Positions 37,084 through 45,845 of a stretch of 64,000 nt of DNA are shown here, piece by piece. Below the pieces are notes generated by a model. The model searched no databases. It was given only the letters and a program-made list of their open reading frames with translations, and was not told the origin of the DNA. Both the position numbers and the translations under genes were made by a program. Position 1 is the stretch's first letter. Each line of letters begins with the position of its first letter. Origin of the DNA: Opitutus sp. (GTDB taxonomy: Bacteria; Verrucomicrobiota; Verrucomicrobiia; Opitutales; Opitutaceae); assembly GCA_024707325.1 (NCBI GenBank), contig JANPZY010000004.1, positions 1 to 64,000 of the forward strand, read 5' to 3'.

Positions 37084-38004
37084 ATGGCAAAATGGATGTT
37101 GGTCGATGGGTTCAACCTCGCGTATCGGTGCTTCCACGCGTTGCCGGAGCTGACGCGAGCGGACGGTTTTCCCACGGGTGCGCTGCACGGCTGGGTGAAA
37201 TCGCTCTGGAAACTCATCGATCAGGAGAAGCCTGACGCGACGCTGGTCTTCTTCGACTTGGGCGAGTCACAGGAACGTCTCGCGTTGCTCGCGGAATATA
37301 AAGCGCAACGAAAACCCATGCCGGACGCGCTGCGCCAGCAGATCGAACCGATTAAGGCACTCACGCGCGCGATGGGACTCGCCGGCATCGAAGAAGAGGG
37401 CGTCGAGAGCGACGATTTGCTGGCGGCGGAAGCGGTGAAGCTCGCGGCGATGGGACACGACGTGCTCATCGTGAGCAGCGACAAGGATTTCGCGCAGATC
37501 GTGAACGACCGCATCAAGATCATGCTGCCGCCGCCCTCCGCGAATCCGAAGCTCGGCTGGCGTTTGCTCGACGAGAACGGCGTGCGGGAAAAATTCGGCG
37601 TGCCGCCTTCGCAGATCGCTCACTACCTGGCGCTCGTCGGCGATACGTCAGACAACATTCCGGGACTCGACGGCGTCGGCCCGAAGACCGCGGCGAAGTG
37701 GCTCGCGGAATGCGGCGGCAGCGTCGAGTGCGTGATCGAGAAGGCCGCGGAGCTGAAGCCCGATCGTTTCCGCGCCGCCGTGGCCGCGCAGGCGGATCGG
37801 CTGCGCACCAACCTGAAGCTCACCACGCTCAATCTCAATTTGCCCGCGGCCAAACCCGAGTGGCGGACGCCGCAGCCAGAAGAGCTGTTTGCCATGCTCG
37901 ACGGCTACGAGATGCGCTCGACGGCCGCGGAAGCCCGGCGGCGTTACGCGAATAAAGTTTCCGAGCCCGAGACGCCTGCCGCCACGCAGGGGGAACTGTT
38001 CTGA
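37084..38004 (+). CDS. 5'-3' exonuclease / flap endonuclease (PolI-domain-like)
   Basis: 306-residue stand-alone FEN-type nuclease like the N-terminal domain of DNA polymerase I. Metal-binding acidic residues lie in 'MLVDGFNLAYRCF', 'VESDDLLAAEAV' and 'VSSDKDFAQIV'. The H3TH DNA-binding motif is 'YLALVGDTSDNIPGLDGVG' followed by PKTAAKWL (about residues 180-206). It would remove flaps or RNA primers. ATG at 37084 is chosen over the in-frame ATG 18 bp upstream since MAKWMLVDG fits the family start. Divergent from the kinase; shared upstream region 36905-37083. Confidence 0.9.
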   Translation: MAKWMLVDGFNLAYRCFHALPELTRADGFPTGALHGWVKSLWKLIDQEKPDATLVFFDLGESQERLALLAEYKAQRKPMPDALRQQIEPIKALTRAMGLAGIEEEGVESDDLLAAEAVKLAAMGHDVLIVSSDKDFAQIVNDRIKIMLPPPSANPKLGWRLLDENGVREKFGVPPSQIAHYLALVGDTSDNIPGLDGVGPKTAAKWLAECGGSVECVIEKAAELKPDRFRAAVAAQADRLRTNLKLTTLNLNLPAAKPEWRTPQPEELFAMLDGYEMRSTAAEARRRYANKVSEPETPAATQGELF

Positions 38005-38074
38005 GACCGGAGGGTTTGCGCGCTCGCGTTGCTTCGCGAGTTGCTGATTGAACCGAAAACGCCCGCCGACGCGT

Positions 38075-38824
38075 TTAGCGGCCTTCGGTGGACACGCCCT
38101 TCGGGTCAAAAATATAACCCACGCCGTGCACGGTGCGGAACGCGGAGAGATCGAGACCGTGCTCCTTGAACAGCTCGCGGATCTTCACGACGTATTGGTC
38201 GAGCGAGCGGCTGCGCACGTCGGCGTGGATGCCCCAGACAGAGTGAATGAGCGCCTTGCGCGTGATGACCGTGCCCTGATTCGCGTTGAGGTAGGCGAGG
38301 ATGCCCAGCTCCTTGCGACCGATCGGTTGCACCGTGCCATCGGGAAACGCGATTTCGAGACGCTCGGGCGCGATCTTGGCGCCGCAGAAATCGAACGGCT
38401 CGTCGTTGACGCGCACGTTTTTTGTCACGTTGAGGTCGGCCTTCGATTCTGCGCGACGCAGCACGGCGCGGATGCGCGCGACGAGCTCGGGGTAGCTGAA
38501 CGGCTTCGTGATGTAGTCGTCGCCGCCCATGTCGAGGCCGCGAATCTTCGTCGTCTCCTGATCCTGACCCGTGACGAAAATGACGGGCACATTGATGTCG
38601 GCCTGCTTCAATTCCTGAAGCAGATCGAAACCCGTGGAATCGGGGAGGCTGATGTCGAGCAGAAGGAGATTGGCGAAATTGCGCTGAAGAAACTTCAACG
38701 CATGAGCTGCGCGATTGCAGATCTGAACCTGCATTCCGGCCATCTCGAGATGGGACGCAATAAGGTTGGCCAGATCGACCTCGTCTTCGACAACAACAAT
38801 GAGGGGTTTGGGTTCGGCGCGCAT
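38075..38824 (-). CDS. OmpR/PhoB-family response regulator
   Basis: 249 residues. Receiver domain with the phospho-acceptor D57 in 'LLLLDISLPDSTGFD' and conserved Lys in 'DYITKPF' (about 107), then a winged-helix DNA-binding domain ('IGRKELGILAYLNANQGTVI', 'DQYVVKIRELFKEHG', 'VHGVGYIF'). No kinase gene is adjacent on the same strand, so it is an orphan; the hybrid kinase at 33-37 kb is a possible but unproven partner. Divergent from hisG, with 126 bp between starts for control regions. Confidence 0.93.
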   Translation of the reverse strand: MRAEPKPLIVVVEDEVDLANLIASHLEMAGMQVQICNRAAHALKFLQRNFANLLLLDISLPDSTGFDLLQELKQADINVPVIFVTGQDQETTKIRGLDMGGDDYITKPFSYPELVARIRAVLRRAESKADLNVTKNVRVNDEPFDFCGAKIAPERLEIAFPDGTVQPIGRKELGILAYLNANQGTVITRKALIHSVWGIHADVRSRSLDQYVVKIRELFKEHGLDLSAFRTVHGVGYIFDPKGVSTEGR

Positions 38825-38950
38825 TGACCGGGTGCGTAACGACAGGCGTTTTTTGGTTTAGTGCGGCGCTTTGTCAAAGGTAAGCAACTGTCATGTGCCA
38901 ATATCTCGAATTTACTTGAAGGCGCAAAGCAGCGTGTGAGTTTTTCGGGC

Positions 38951-39835
38951 GTGTCTGACCGCAAGCCACTCATCATGCTCGGTCTGCCGAAGGGCAGCCT
39001 CGAGGAATCCACTAAAAACCTGTTCGCGAAAGCGGGCTGGAAGATCACGACGAGTTCGCGCTCCTACAAACCTTCCATCGACGATCATGAACTCGATGGA
39101 CGTTTCATCCGCGCGCAAGAGGTCAGCCGCTATGTGGAGCATGGTTTCTTCGACTGCGGGCTCACTGGCTACGACTGGATTCAGGAAAACCAGTCTGACG
39201 TCGTCGAAGTGTGCGACCTCATTTATAGCAAGGCATCGGTGCTGAAGTCCCGTTGGGTGCTCTGCGTGCCCGAGGCCTCCGACATCACCAAGCCTGAGCA
39301 GCTGGCCGGCAAACGCGTCGCGACCGAGCTCGTCGGCACCGTGAAGCGCTATTTCGAAAGCAAGGGCATCAAGGCCGAGGTCGAGTTCTCCTGGGGCGCG
39401 ACGGAAGTGAAAGTGCCGGACCTCGTCGATGCGATCGTGGACATCACCGAGACGGGTTCTTCGCTGCGCGCGAACAAGCTGCGCATCGTGGACACGTTGC
39501 TCGAAACGAACACGAAGTTCATCGCCAACAAGGCGAGCTGGGCTGATCCGGCCAAGCGCCGCAAGATCGAGACGATCGCGCTTCTCCTCCGCGGTGCGCT
39601 CGAGGCCGAGACCAAGGTCGGCCTGAAGATGAATCTTCCGCAGGCCGCGCTCGAAAGCGTCGTGAAGGCATTGCCGGCGCTGCGTAATCCCACGATCTCG
39701 CAGCTCAGCAATGTGGACTGGGTCGCGCTCGAAACGATCATCGACGAGAGCGTCGCCCGCGAGATCATCCCGCAGCTCAAGGCGCTCGGCGCGGAGGGCA
39801 TCGTCGAGTATCCGCTCAACAAGGTGGTCTACTGA
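38951..39835 (+). CDS. hisG: ATP phosphoribosyltransferase, long form
   Basis: 294 residues; first enzyme of histidine synthesis, joining ATP and PRPP. Family pieces: '[20 protein letters not shown]', '[20 protein letters not shown]', '[20 protein letters not shown]' (PRPP loop region) and a C-terminal ACT-like regulatory domain ('[20 protein letters not shown]'), so this is the HisG-long type that needs no HisZ and is probably inhibited by histidine. GTG at 38951 used; another GTG lies at 38936. No other his genes are nearby. Confidence 0.93.
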   Translation: MSDRKPLIMLGLPKGSLEESTKNLFAKAGWKITTSSRSYKPSIDDHELDGRFIRAQEVSRYVEHGFFDCGLTGYDWIQENQSDVVEVCDLIYSKASVLKSRWVLCVPEASDITKPEQLAGKRVATELVGTVKRYFESKGIKAEVEFSWGATEVKVPDLVDAIVDITETGSSLRANKLRIVDTLLETNTKFIANKASWADPAKRRKIETIALLLRGALEAETKVGLKMNLPQAALESVVKALPALRNPTISQLSNVDWVALETIIDESVAREIIPQLKALGAEGIVEYPLNKVVY

Positions 39836-39895
39836 GTTGCGCGCCACGCGCGGCTGACTCACGTATCCATTTTCTCAATTCGCCGTTTTTCTGCC

Positions 39896-40774
39896 ATGGC
39901 CACTGTCAAACTCGGGCTGCTTCAACACGCCTGCTCCGCGAACCCCGCGGAGAATCTGAAAAAGACGCTCGCGCTCGCCGAGAAGGCGGCGAAGCAGGGC
40001 GCGAACATCATCTGCACGCAGGAGCTCTTCCGGTCCCAGTATTTCTGCCAGAGCGAGGACCATGAGAACTTCAAGCTCGCGGAACCGATCCCGGGACCGA
40101 GCACGCTGGCGTTCCAGAAGCTCGCGAAGAAATACGGCGTGGTGATCGTCGGATCGCTGTTCGAGAAGCGCGCGTCCGGTCTTTATCACAACACCGCCGT
40201 CATCATCGATGCCGACGGCAAACTCCTCGGCGTGTATCGCAAGATGCACATCCCGGATGATCCGCTCTACTACGAGAAGTTCTACTTCACGCCCGGCGAC
40301 ACCGGTTTCCGCGCGTGGGACACGAAGTTCGGCAAGATCGGCGTGCTCGTGTGCTGGGATCAATGGTATCCCGAGGGCGCGCGCCTCACCGCGATGCAGG
40401 GCGCCGAGATCCTCTTTTATCCGACGGCGATCGGCTGGCATCCGAGCGAGAAGAAGGAATACGGCGAAAACCAGCACGGCGCGTGGGAAACGATCCAGCG
40501 CAGCCACGCGGTCGCCAACGGCTGCTACGTTGCGGCGATCAATCGTATCGGTGTCGAGCAGCCCATCGGTGGTGACGGCATTCAGTTCTGGGGCCAGAGT
40601 TTCGTTGCGGGCACCAGCGGCCAGATCCTCGCGAAAGCCAGCGTGGACAAGGAAGAGGTGATGATCGTCCCGATCGAATTGGGCAAGGTGGACGTCACGC
40701 GCACGCACTGGCCATTCCTCCGCGATCGTCGCATCGACGCCTACGAAAATCTGACGAAGCGTTTTATCGACTGA
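39896..40774 (+). CDS. aguB: N-carbamoylputrescine amidase
   Basis: 292-residue nitrilase-superfamily enzyme converting N-carbamoylputrescine to putrescine, CO2 and ammonia. The Glu-Lys-Cys triad is visible: Glu in 'CTQELFRSQYFC', Lys in 'YRKMHIPDD', Cys in 'GVLVCWDQWYPEGAR' (about residue 147). 'YTPGDTGFRAWDTKFGKIG'-type spacing matches AguB/CPA rather than other carbamoyl amidases. The next gene encodes agmatine deiminase, the preceding pathway step, so the pair makes putrescine from agmatine. Confidence 0.95.
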   Translation: MATVKLGLLQHACSANPAENLKKTLALAEKAAKQGANIICTQELFRSQYFCQSEDHENFKLAEPIPGPSTLAFQKLAKKYGVVIVGSLFEKRASGLYHNTAVIIDADGKLLGVYRKMHIPDDPLYYEKFYFTPGDTGFRAWDTKFGKIGVLVCWDQWYPEGARLTAMQGAEILFYPTAIGWHPSEKKEYGENQHGAWETIQRSHAVANGCYVAAINRIGVEQPIGGDGIQFWGQSFVAGTSGQILAKASVDKEEVMIVPIELGKVDVTRTHWPFLRDRRIDAYENLTKRFID

Positions 40775-40849
40775 CGCGAAACCGACGTCGGCTGATTTCG
40801 TCTTCCCAGCGTTCTGCCGGCCTGCGGCGGAGTTTTCTCTCTTTCTCCA

Positions 40850-41935
40850 GTGGCACGCACGACTCCAACTTCCAAACCGTCCAAGAAAGCCGCCGCACCG
40901 GCAACGCCTGCCTCGCTCGGGTTTCGCATGCCCGCCGAATGGGAGCCGCAGGTAGCGATCTGGCTTTCCTGGCCGCACAACTACTTCACGTGGCCTGGCC
41001 AGTTCCGGCCGATCCCGTTCATGTTTGCGGGCATCGTGGCGCAGATCAGCCGCTTTCAGGAAGTGCGCATCAACTGCGCCGCGCGCCTGCAGAAACGCGC
41101 GAAGAAACTTTGCGTCGAGGCGGGCGCCGACATGACGAAGGTCACGTTCTACGACCATCCGACGAACGACGCCTGGTGCCGCGATCACGGCCCGATTTTC
41201 GTTAAGAACGACGAAACCGGCGAAGTGGCGCTCACGGACTGGGCCTACAACGCGTGGGGCGACAAGTATCCGCCCTACGATCTCGACAACGAAATCCCGC
41301 CGAGCATCGGCCGCGCGCTGAAGCTGCGTCGTTTCGAGAAGAACGACATGGTGCTCGAGGGCGGTTCCATCGACGTCAACGGCGAGGGCCTTCTGCTCAC
41401 GAGCGAGCAGTGTCTGCTCAATCCCAATCGCAACCCGCATCTCTCCCGCGCGCAGATCGAGAAGAATCTCAAGGATTACCTCGGCGTGAAGACGATCCTG
41501 TGGGTTGGCGACGGTATCATCGGCGATGATACCGACGGCCACATCGATGACATCACGCGCTTCTACAAAGCCGACGGTTTCATCACCTGCGTGGAGCCGA
41601 ACACCGCGGACAAGAACCACAAGATTCTTCAGGAAAACCTCGAACGGCTGCAGAGCTTCCGGACACCGAAGGGCAAGAAGTTCGATATCGTCGAGCTGCC
41701 GATGCCGAAACCCTTTGCGTTTAAGCGCCAGCGCGTGCCGGCGAGCTACGCGAATTTTCTCATCGTCAACGGAGCCGTGCTCGTGCCGACGTTCCGTCAG
41801 CGCAAGCGTGATGCCGCGGCGTGCGAGATCATCGCGAGTTGCTTCCCGGGGCGCGAAGTGGTGCCGATCGATTGCTACCACCTGATCTGGGGGCTCGGCA
41901 CATTGCATTGCATCTCGCAGCAACAGCCGGCATGA
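40850..41935 (+). CDS. aguA: Agmatine deiminase
   Basis: 361-residue guanidine-modifying enzyme turning agmatine into N-carbamoylputrescine. Signatures: 'RMPAEWEPQVAIWLSWPHN', 'NDAWCRDHGPIF', 'LEGGSIDVNGEGLLLTSEQC', 'DDTDGHIDD' and the C-terminal catalytic Cys in 'GLGTLHCISQQ'. The GTG start at 40850 adds a Lys/Ala/Thr-rich 20-residue lead. Its stop overlaps the start of the lipoprotein gene (ATGA). No arginine decarboxylase is in the window, so the agmatine source is elsewhere or external. Confidence 0.95.
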   Translation: MARTTPTSKPSKKAAAPATPASLGFRMPAEWEPQVAIWLSWPHNYFTWPGQFRPIPFMFAGIVAQISRFQEVRINCAARLQKRAKKLCVEAGADMTKVTFYDHPTNDAWCRDHGPIFVKNDETGEVALTDWAYNAWGDKYPPYDLDNEIPPSIGRALKLRRFEKNDMVLEGGSIDVNGEGLLLTSEQCLLNPNRNPHLSRAQIEKNLKDYLGVKTILWVGDGIIGDDTDGHIDDITRFYKADGFITCVEPNTADKNHKILQENLERLQSFRTPKGKKFDIVELPMPKPFAFKRQRVPASYANFLIVNGAVLVPTFRQRKRDAAACEIIASCFPGREVVPIDCYHLIWGLGTLHCISQQQPA

Positions 41936-42420
41936 GTCGCGCCATGGTGCGCACCGTTTCGTTGCTGATGGCGGCTTGGTTCGTGGCGTTGACCGGATGC
42001 GAGTCCGTGTCGGAACGCTTTCAGGAACGACTCGCGCCGCCACAACCGCAGGTGCGCAGTTATCCTTACGACCAGGAGACGGTTTTCGGCGCGGCCCGCT
42101 CGGCGCTGCGCACGATCGATTTCCAAGTGGGGAAGTCAGGCGCCGCCCAGGGCATTCTGACGGGTTACAGCCGGATTCGCGGCGGAGATTCGTTCGGCGA
42201 CGCGCGGCAATACACACTCGATATCCGCGTGCGTTCGTTTTCGCCCGGAGAGACGGAAGTCGCAGTCGTGTTGCGACAGCAGGACGAGACGTCTGCTTTC
42301 GTCGGCGCGACGGACATCGCGGTGCGCGAGCACGGGCTCTACGACTCGTATTTCGCCGCGATCGAGCTGGCCCTGCGCAATATCACGCGGGCGGACGCTG
42401 CGCGTGAGAGCCAGCAATAG
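41932..42420 (+). CDS. Putative lipoprotein of unknown function
   Basis: 162 residues with a lipoprotein signal peptide; the lipobox is 'VALTGCES' with Cys near residue 23. The mature part is alpha/beta, with 'YPYDQETVFGAARSALRTID' and 'YTLDIRVRSFSPGETEVAVV', similar in general layout to small periplasmic-facing lipoproteins of unknown role. Start ATG overlaps the aguA stop, so it is translated with the agmatine genes, but no link in function is evident. Confidence 0.75.
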   Translation: MSRAMVRTVSLLMAAWFVALTGCESVSERFQERLAPPQPQVRSYPYDQETVFGAARSALRTIDFQVGKSGAAQGILTGYSRIRGGDSFGDARQYTLDIRVRSFSPGETEVAVVLRQQDETSAFVGATDIAVREHGLYDSYFAAIELALRNITRADAARESQQ

Positions 42421-42624
42421 GCGAAAAATCGGCTTGCGGGCGAGGGGGAGCCCCAGCGACTCTGACCGTTCGCGGCATTGCTATCGGTCAGATCGGTGTT
42501 CGCCGCATGCTCCCACCGATCCATCAGTCAGTTAACAGTCAACCCACGGTCCTCCGCTTAGCGGTGGGCCATCAACTGGGGACAGGCGTTACGGAGCAGA
42601 CGTCGGTTCACTGGTTTCCGTTAT
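42421..42624 (+). promoter_or_regulatory. rpsA upstream region
   Basis: 204 bp before rpsA without a gene. A hairpin CCCACGG...GCGGTGGG lies at about 42543-42568 and might be part of a leader that controls S1 synthesis. No promoter boxes are clear. Confidence 0.3.
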
Positions 42625-44298
42625 ATGAGTTCAGTCATGCAAGAGCTGCTGGAGCAGTCGTCTTTCGATAAGCTGAAAGAGGGCTCCATCGTCCCCGGTG
42701 TCATCACCGAAATCCGCCAGAACGAAGTTGTCGTCGACATCGGCGGTAAATCCGAAGGCCTCATCCCGGCCAACGAGTTCATCGACATCGGCGAGCTTCA
42801 GATCGGCTCCACCATCGAGGTCCTCGTGCAAAAGCTCGAAGGCAAGGACGGCGCGCCCGTTCTCTCCTTCGACCTCGCCGAGCAGAAGAAGAACTGGGAC
42901 AACATCCTCACCAAGTTTCCCGAGGGTTCCGTGGCCGCTGGCCGCGTGAAGGCCAAGGTGAAGGGCGGCCTGATCGTTTCGATCGGCGTCGATGCGTTCA
43001 TGCCGGCCTCGCACATCGACGTGCAGCCCCCGAAGAACCTCGATCAATACGTCGGCCAGACCTACGATTTCAAGGTTCTCAAAATCAATCTCGAGCGGAA
43101 GAACATCGTTCTGTCCCGCCGCGAGCTCATCGAAGAGCAGCGCACCACCAAGCGCCGCAACCTCCTCGAGTCGATCCAGCCCGGCCAGATCCGCAAGGGC
43201 GTGGTCAAGAACATCACCGACTTCGGTGCGTTCATCGACCTCGACGGTATGGACGGCCTCCTCCACATCACCGACATGTCGTGGGGCCGCATTTCGCACC
43301 CCTCCGAGATGCTCAAGCAGGGTGAAGAAGTGCAGGTCATGATCATCGAGGTGAACCGCGAGAAAGAGCGCGTCTCCCTCGGTCTCAAGCAGACCACGAA
43401 GAACCCGTGGGACGAAATCGACCGCAAGTTCCCGGTCGGTGCGAAGGTCCACGGCAAGGTCGTCAACCTCGTCCCCTACGGCGCGTTCATCGAGATCGAG
43501 CCGGGCGTCGAAGGTCTCGTGCACATCACCGAGATGTCCTGGACGAAGCGCATCACCAAGCCCTCCGAGCTGCTCAAGGTCGGTCAGGAGCTCGATGCGG
43601 TTGTGCTCGGCATCCAGAAGGAAGAGCAGAAGATCTCGCTCGGCCTCCGCCAGCTCGAACCGAATCCGTGGGACATGGTTCGCCACAACTACCCGATCGG
43701 CGCTCGCGTCCGCGGCAAGGTGCGCAACATGACCACCTACGGCGCCTTCATCGAACTCGAGGAAGGCATCGACGGTATGGTTCACGTTTCCGACATGAGC
43801 TGGACCCGCAAGGTCAACCACCCGTCCGAAGTCCTCAAGAAGGGCGACGAAGTGGACGCGATCGTGCTCGACGTCGATTCGAACCAGCAGCGCATCAGCC
43901 TCGGCATGAAGCAGCTGCAGACGGATCCGTGGTCGGACATCGATTCCTTCTTCCGCATCGGCGACGTCGTGAAGGGCACCATCACCAAGATCACCTCGTT
44001 CGGCGCCTTCGTGGAGCTGAAGGACGGCATCGACGGTCTCGTGCACATCTCGCAGATCAGCGAGGAGCGCATCGAGAAGGTGAAGGACGTGCTCAAGCCC
44101 GGCCAGGAAGTCACCGCCCGCGTCATCAAGATCGACCGCGACGAACGTCGCCTCGGTCTGTCCATCAAGGCCGCGAACTACTCGACCGAGCAGCTCGCCG
44201 CCGAGACCGCCAGCTACGAAGCGCTCAACCGCAGCAGCGCTGGCACGGACATGATGAATCTCGGCGACATCCTCGACGAGGCTTCCAAGAAGGAATAA
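42625..44298 (+). CDS. rpsA: 30S ribosomal protein S1
   Basis: 557 residues with six S1 (OB-fold) RNA-binding repeats. Repeats 1-2 are the diverged ribosome-binding ones ('GVITEIRQNEVVVDIGGKSE', 'GRVKAKVKGGLIVSIGVDAF'). Repeats 3-6 each carry the 'GAFIDLDGMDGLLHITDMSW' type motif (about residues 205, 290, 375, 460). It helps mRNA bind the 30S subunit. The six-repeat form is normal for Gram-negative-type bacteria. Single gene with its own terminator. Codon use and GC content match the neighbouring core genes. Confidence 0.97.
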   Translation: MSSVMQELLEQSSFDKLKEGSIVPGVITEIRQNEVVVDIGGKSEGLIPANEFIDIGELQIGSTIEVLVQKLEGKDGAPVLSFDLAEQKKNWDNILTKFPEGSVAAGRVKAKVKGGLIVSIGVDAFMPASHIDVQPPKNLDQYVGQTYDFKVLKINLERKNIVLSRRELIEEQRTTKRRNLLESIQPGQIRKGVVKNITDFGAFIDLDGMDGLLHITDMSWGRISHPSEMLKQGEEVQVMIIEVNREKERVSLGLKQTTKNPWDEIDRKFPVGAKVHGKVVNLVPYGAFIEIEPGVEGLVHITEMSWTKRITKPSELLKVGQELDAVVLGIQKEEQKISLGLRQLEPNPWDMVRHNYPIGARVRGKVRNMTTYGAFIELEEGIDGMVHVSDMSWTRKVNHPSEVLKKGDEVDAIVLDVDSNQQRISLGMKQLQTDPWSDIDSFFRIGDVVKGTITKITSFGAFVELKDGIDGLVHISQISEERIEKVKDVLKPGQEVTARVIKIDRDERRLGLSIKAANYSTEQLAAETASYEALNRSSAGTDMMNLGDILDEASKKE

Positions 44299-44332
44299 GC
44301 GCTCCGCGCCAATCCAGTTTAGCCATAGCAAA

Positions 44333-44361
44333 GGCGTCGGGCGAAAGCCCGGCGCCTTTTT
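44333..44361 (+). terminator. rpsA terminator
   Basis: GGCGTCGGGC-GAAA-GCCCGGCGCC followed by TTTTT, 34 bp after the rpsA stop. Ten-pair stem with one G-T wobble and a GAAA tetraloop: a textbook intrinsic terminator. Confidence 0.92.
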
Positions 44362-44382
44362 GTTTTCGCGGAGCGCGGGGAC

Positions 44383-44420
44383 GACCACAGAGGCACAGAG
44401 TTGTCCGCTGCGCCTCTGCG
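44383..44420. repeat. CACAGAG-type short inverted repeat
   Basis: CCACAGAGGC and GCCTCTGCGG form an imperfect inverted repeat (one mismatch) just after the stop of the convergent transaminase gene. The same word type ('cacagagg', 'cctctgtg') occurs near 4815, 11392 and 11962-12000. It might serve as terminator for the minus-strand gene. Confidence 0.5.
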
Positions 44421-44433
44421 GTCTTGAGGTCGA

Positions 44434-45774
44434 TCAGAGCGCCGCGAGCAGGCGACGCAGTTTCGCGGTCAACGTGTCGATGTCGTCGCGCGTGACGTTG
44501 AGATGTGGACGCAGACGCACGCTGTTTCGCCCCGCGCCGAGCAGCAGCAGGTGCTCTTGTTGCAGCGCGCGCTCGACGAGAGCCGATTTCATCGCGGGCG
44601 AGGCGAGCGTGAAACCTTGATAAAGGCCCGCGCCGCGGATGTTGCCGAGCTTCGTGGGAAACTCCGCCTTCAACTCCCGCAAGCGCGTGAGCAGGTAGTC
44701 GGTTTTCTCCGGCACGGCTTCGATCAGTTTTTCGTCCTGCACGATCTTCAGCTCCTGACAGAAGCGCACCATGTCGGCGAGCGAGCCGCCCCACGTGGAG
44801 TCGAGCACGCCTTCGTCTTCCATCGGGTGCAGCATGTAGAGGACGCCGTTGGCCATCTTCTTCGCGGTCGCGATCGCTTGCGGCGGATGCGGAAGATCGA
44901 GCAGGTCGGCCATGAAAAACTCACCCGTTTGTCCGCCGGCCGTCTGCACTTCGTCGAAGCCGAGGCTCACATCGTAGTCTTTCGCGAGTTGGCTCAGGCC
45001 CTGGAAAAACTCCTTCTCGGCTACGCGGTGTCCGCCGGCGCCTTGGATGGGTTCGACGATGATGCCGACGATTTCGCCGCGGTGTTCGCGGAGACTGCGC
45101 TCCACGCGTTGCAAGGCTTCCTTGGTGCGGAAGCGATTCTCCGCCGGATCGTCGTCGGTGTTGATCGCGGGAAAGGGCACCTGGATGTTGCCCGCTGCGA
45201 GTCCGTGAAAGTCCTTCGTGATGACCGGATCGTGCGAAAGCTCCGTCACGTTGAGCGCGAAGATCGTGCGACCGTGAAACGCTTGATCGAAGTAGATGAA
45301 GCGTCGGTTGCGCCGATGGGAGTGCGGCTTCCGGTCGTGGAGATTGATGAGATACTTCATCATGTTCTCCACCGCCTCGGCGCCGGAGTTAACCGCATAG
45401 ATCTCGAGGCGTTCGCTGCGCATGCAGCGTGGCGCCACCGCGTGAAGCGCGCGGTAATACTCGACGCACTCCGGCGTGAGGAAATCGACGTTGGCGAGTT
45501 TGTTGTTCGCTGCGTAGCCGAGCCGCTTCAGGTAGTCCGCCTCGAACAGGCGAGGGTGGTTGTGCGCGATCCACTTCGACGCGTAGTAGCCCGCCCAATC
45601 GATCAGCCGCGGCCCGTCGATGGTCGCGATTTCCATCCCACTGCAATGGGGCAGATCGATGACAAAGGGATACGGATCCGCGATGACGTAGCGCCGCAGT
45701 TCACGCAAAAGCGCGGCGCTTTTTTCTCCCGGGAAAGGCACGGACCCAGCGGCCGTGGAGCTCTGGTCATTCAT
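44434..45774 (-). CDS. lat: L-lysine 6-transaminase
   Basis: 446-residue class-III PLP aminotransferase. Opening 'YVIADPYPFVIDLPHCSGME', 'ANVDFLTPECVEYYRAL' and 'FDQAFHGRTIFALNVTELSH' follow the lysine epsilon-aminotransferase pattern. PLP contacts: 'NSGAEAVENMMKYL', 'DEVQTAGGQTGEFF' and the Schiff-base Lys in 'AIATAKKMANGVLY'. It would move the epsilon amino group of lysine to 2-oxoglutarate, giving the semialdehyde that leads to 2-aminoadipate or pipecolate. No pathway partner is adjacent, so the assignment rests on sequence pattern; another omega-transaminase is possible. Confidence 0.8.
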   Translation of the reverse strand: MNDQSSTAAGSVPFPGEKSAALLRELRRYVIADPYPFVIDLPHCSGMEIATIDGPRLIDWAGYYASKWIAHNHPRLFEADYLKRLGYAANNKLANVDFLTPECVEYYRALHAVAPRCMRSERLEIYAVNSGAEAVENMMKYLINLHDRKPHSHRRNRRFIYFDQAFHGRTIFALNVTELSHDPVITKDFHGLAAGNIQVPFPAINTDDDPAENRFRTKEALQRVERSLREHRGEIVGIIVEPIQGAGGHRVAEKEFFQGLSQLAKDYDVSLGFDEVQTAGGQTGEFFMADLLDLPHPPQAIATAKKMANGVLYMLHPMEDEGVLDSTWGGSLADMVRFCQELKIVQDEKLIEAVPEKTDYLLTRLRELKAEFPTKLGNIRGAGLYQGFTLASPAMKSALVERALQQEHLLLLGAGRNSVRLRPHLNVTRDDIDTLTAKLRRLLAAL

Positions 45775-45845
45775 GCGAACTCACTAGTCTGCGCTGATGT
45801 GCGGCCAAGGTAAAACGCCGCTCCACGAAGCGGTGTGAGCAATCG

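Noticed and set aside
39875-42217. Minus-strand open frame of 780 codons opposite aguB/aguA
   Set aside because: Both genes on the plus strand have full catalytic motifs; the antisense frame has none.
42421-42624. tRNA or small RNA gene before rpsA
   Set aside because: No cloverleaf, T-loop or box A/B-like words were found; only one short hairpin is visible.
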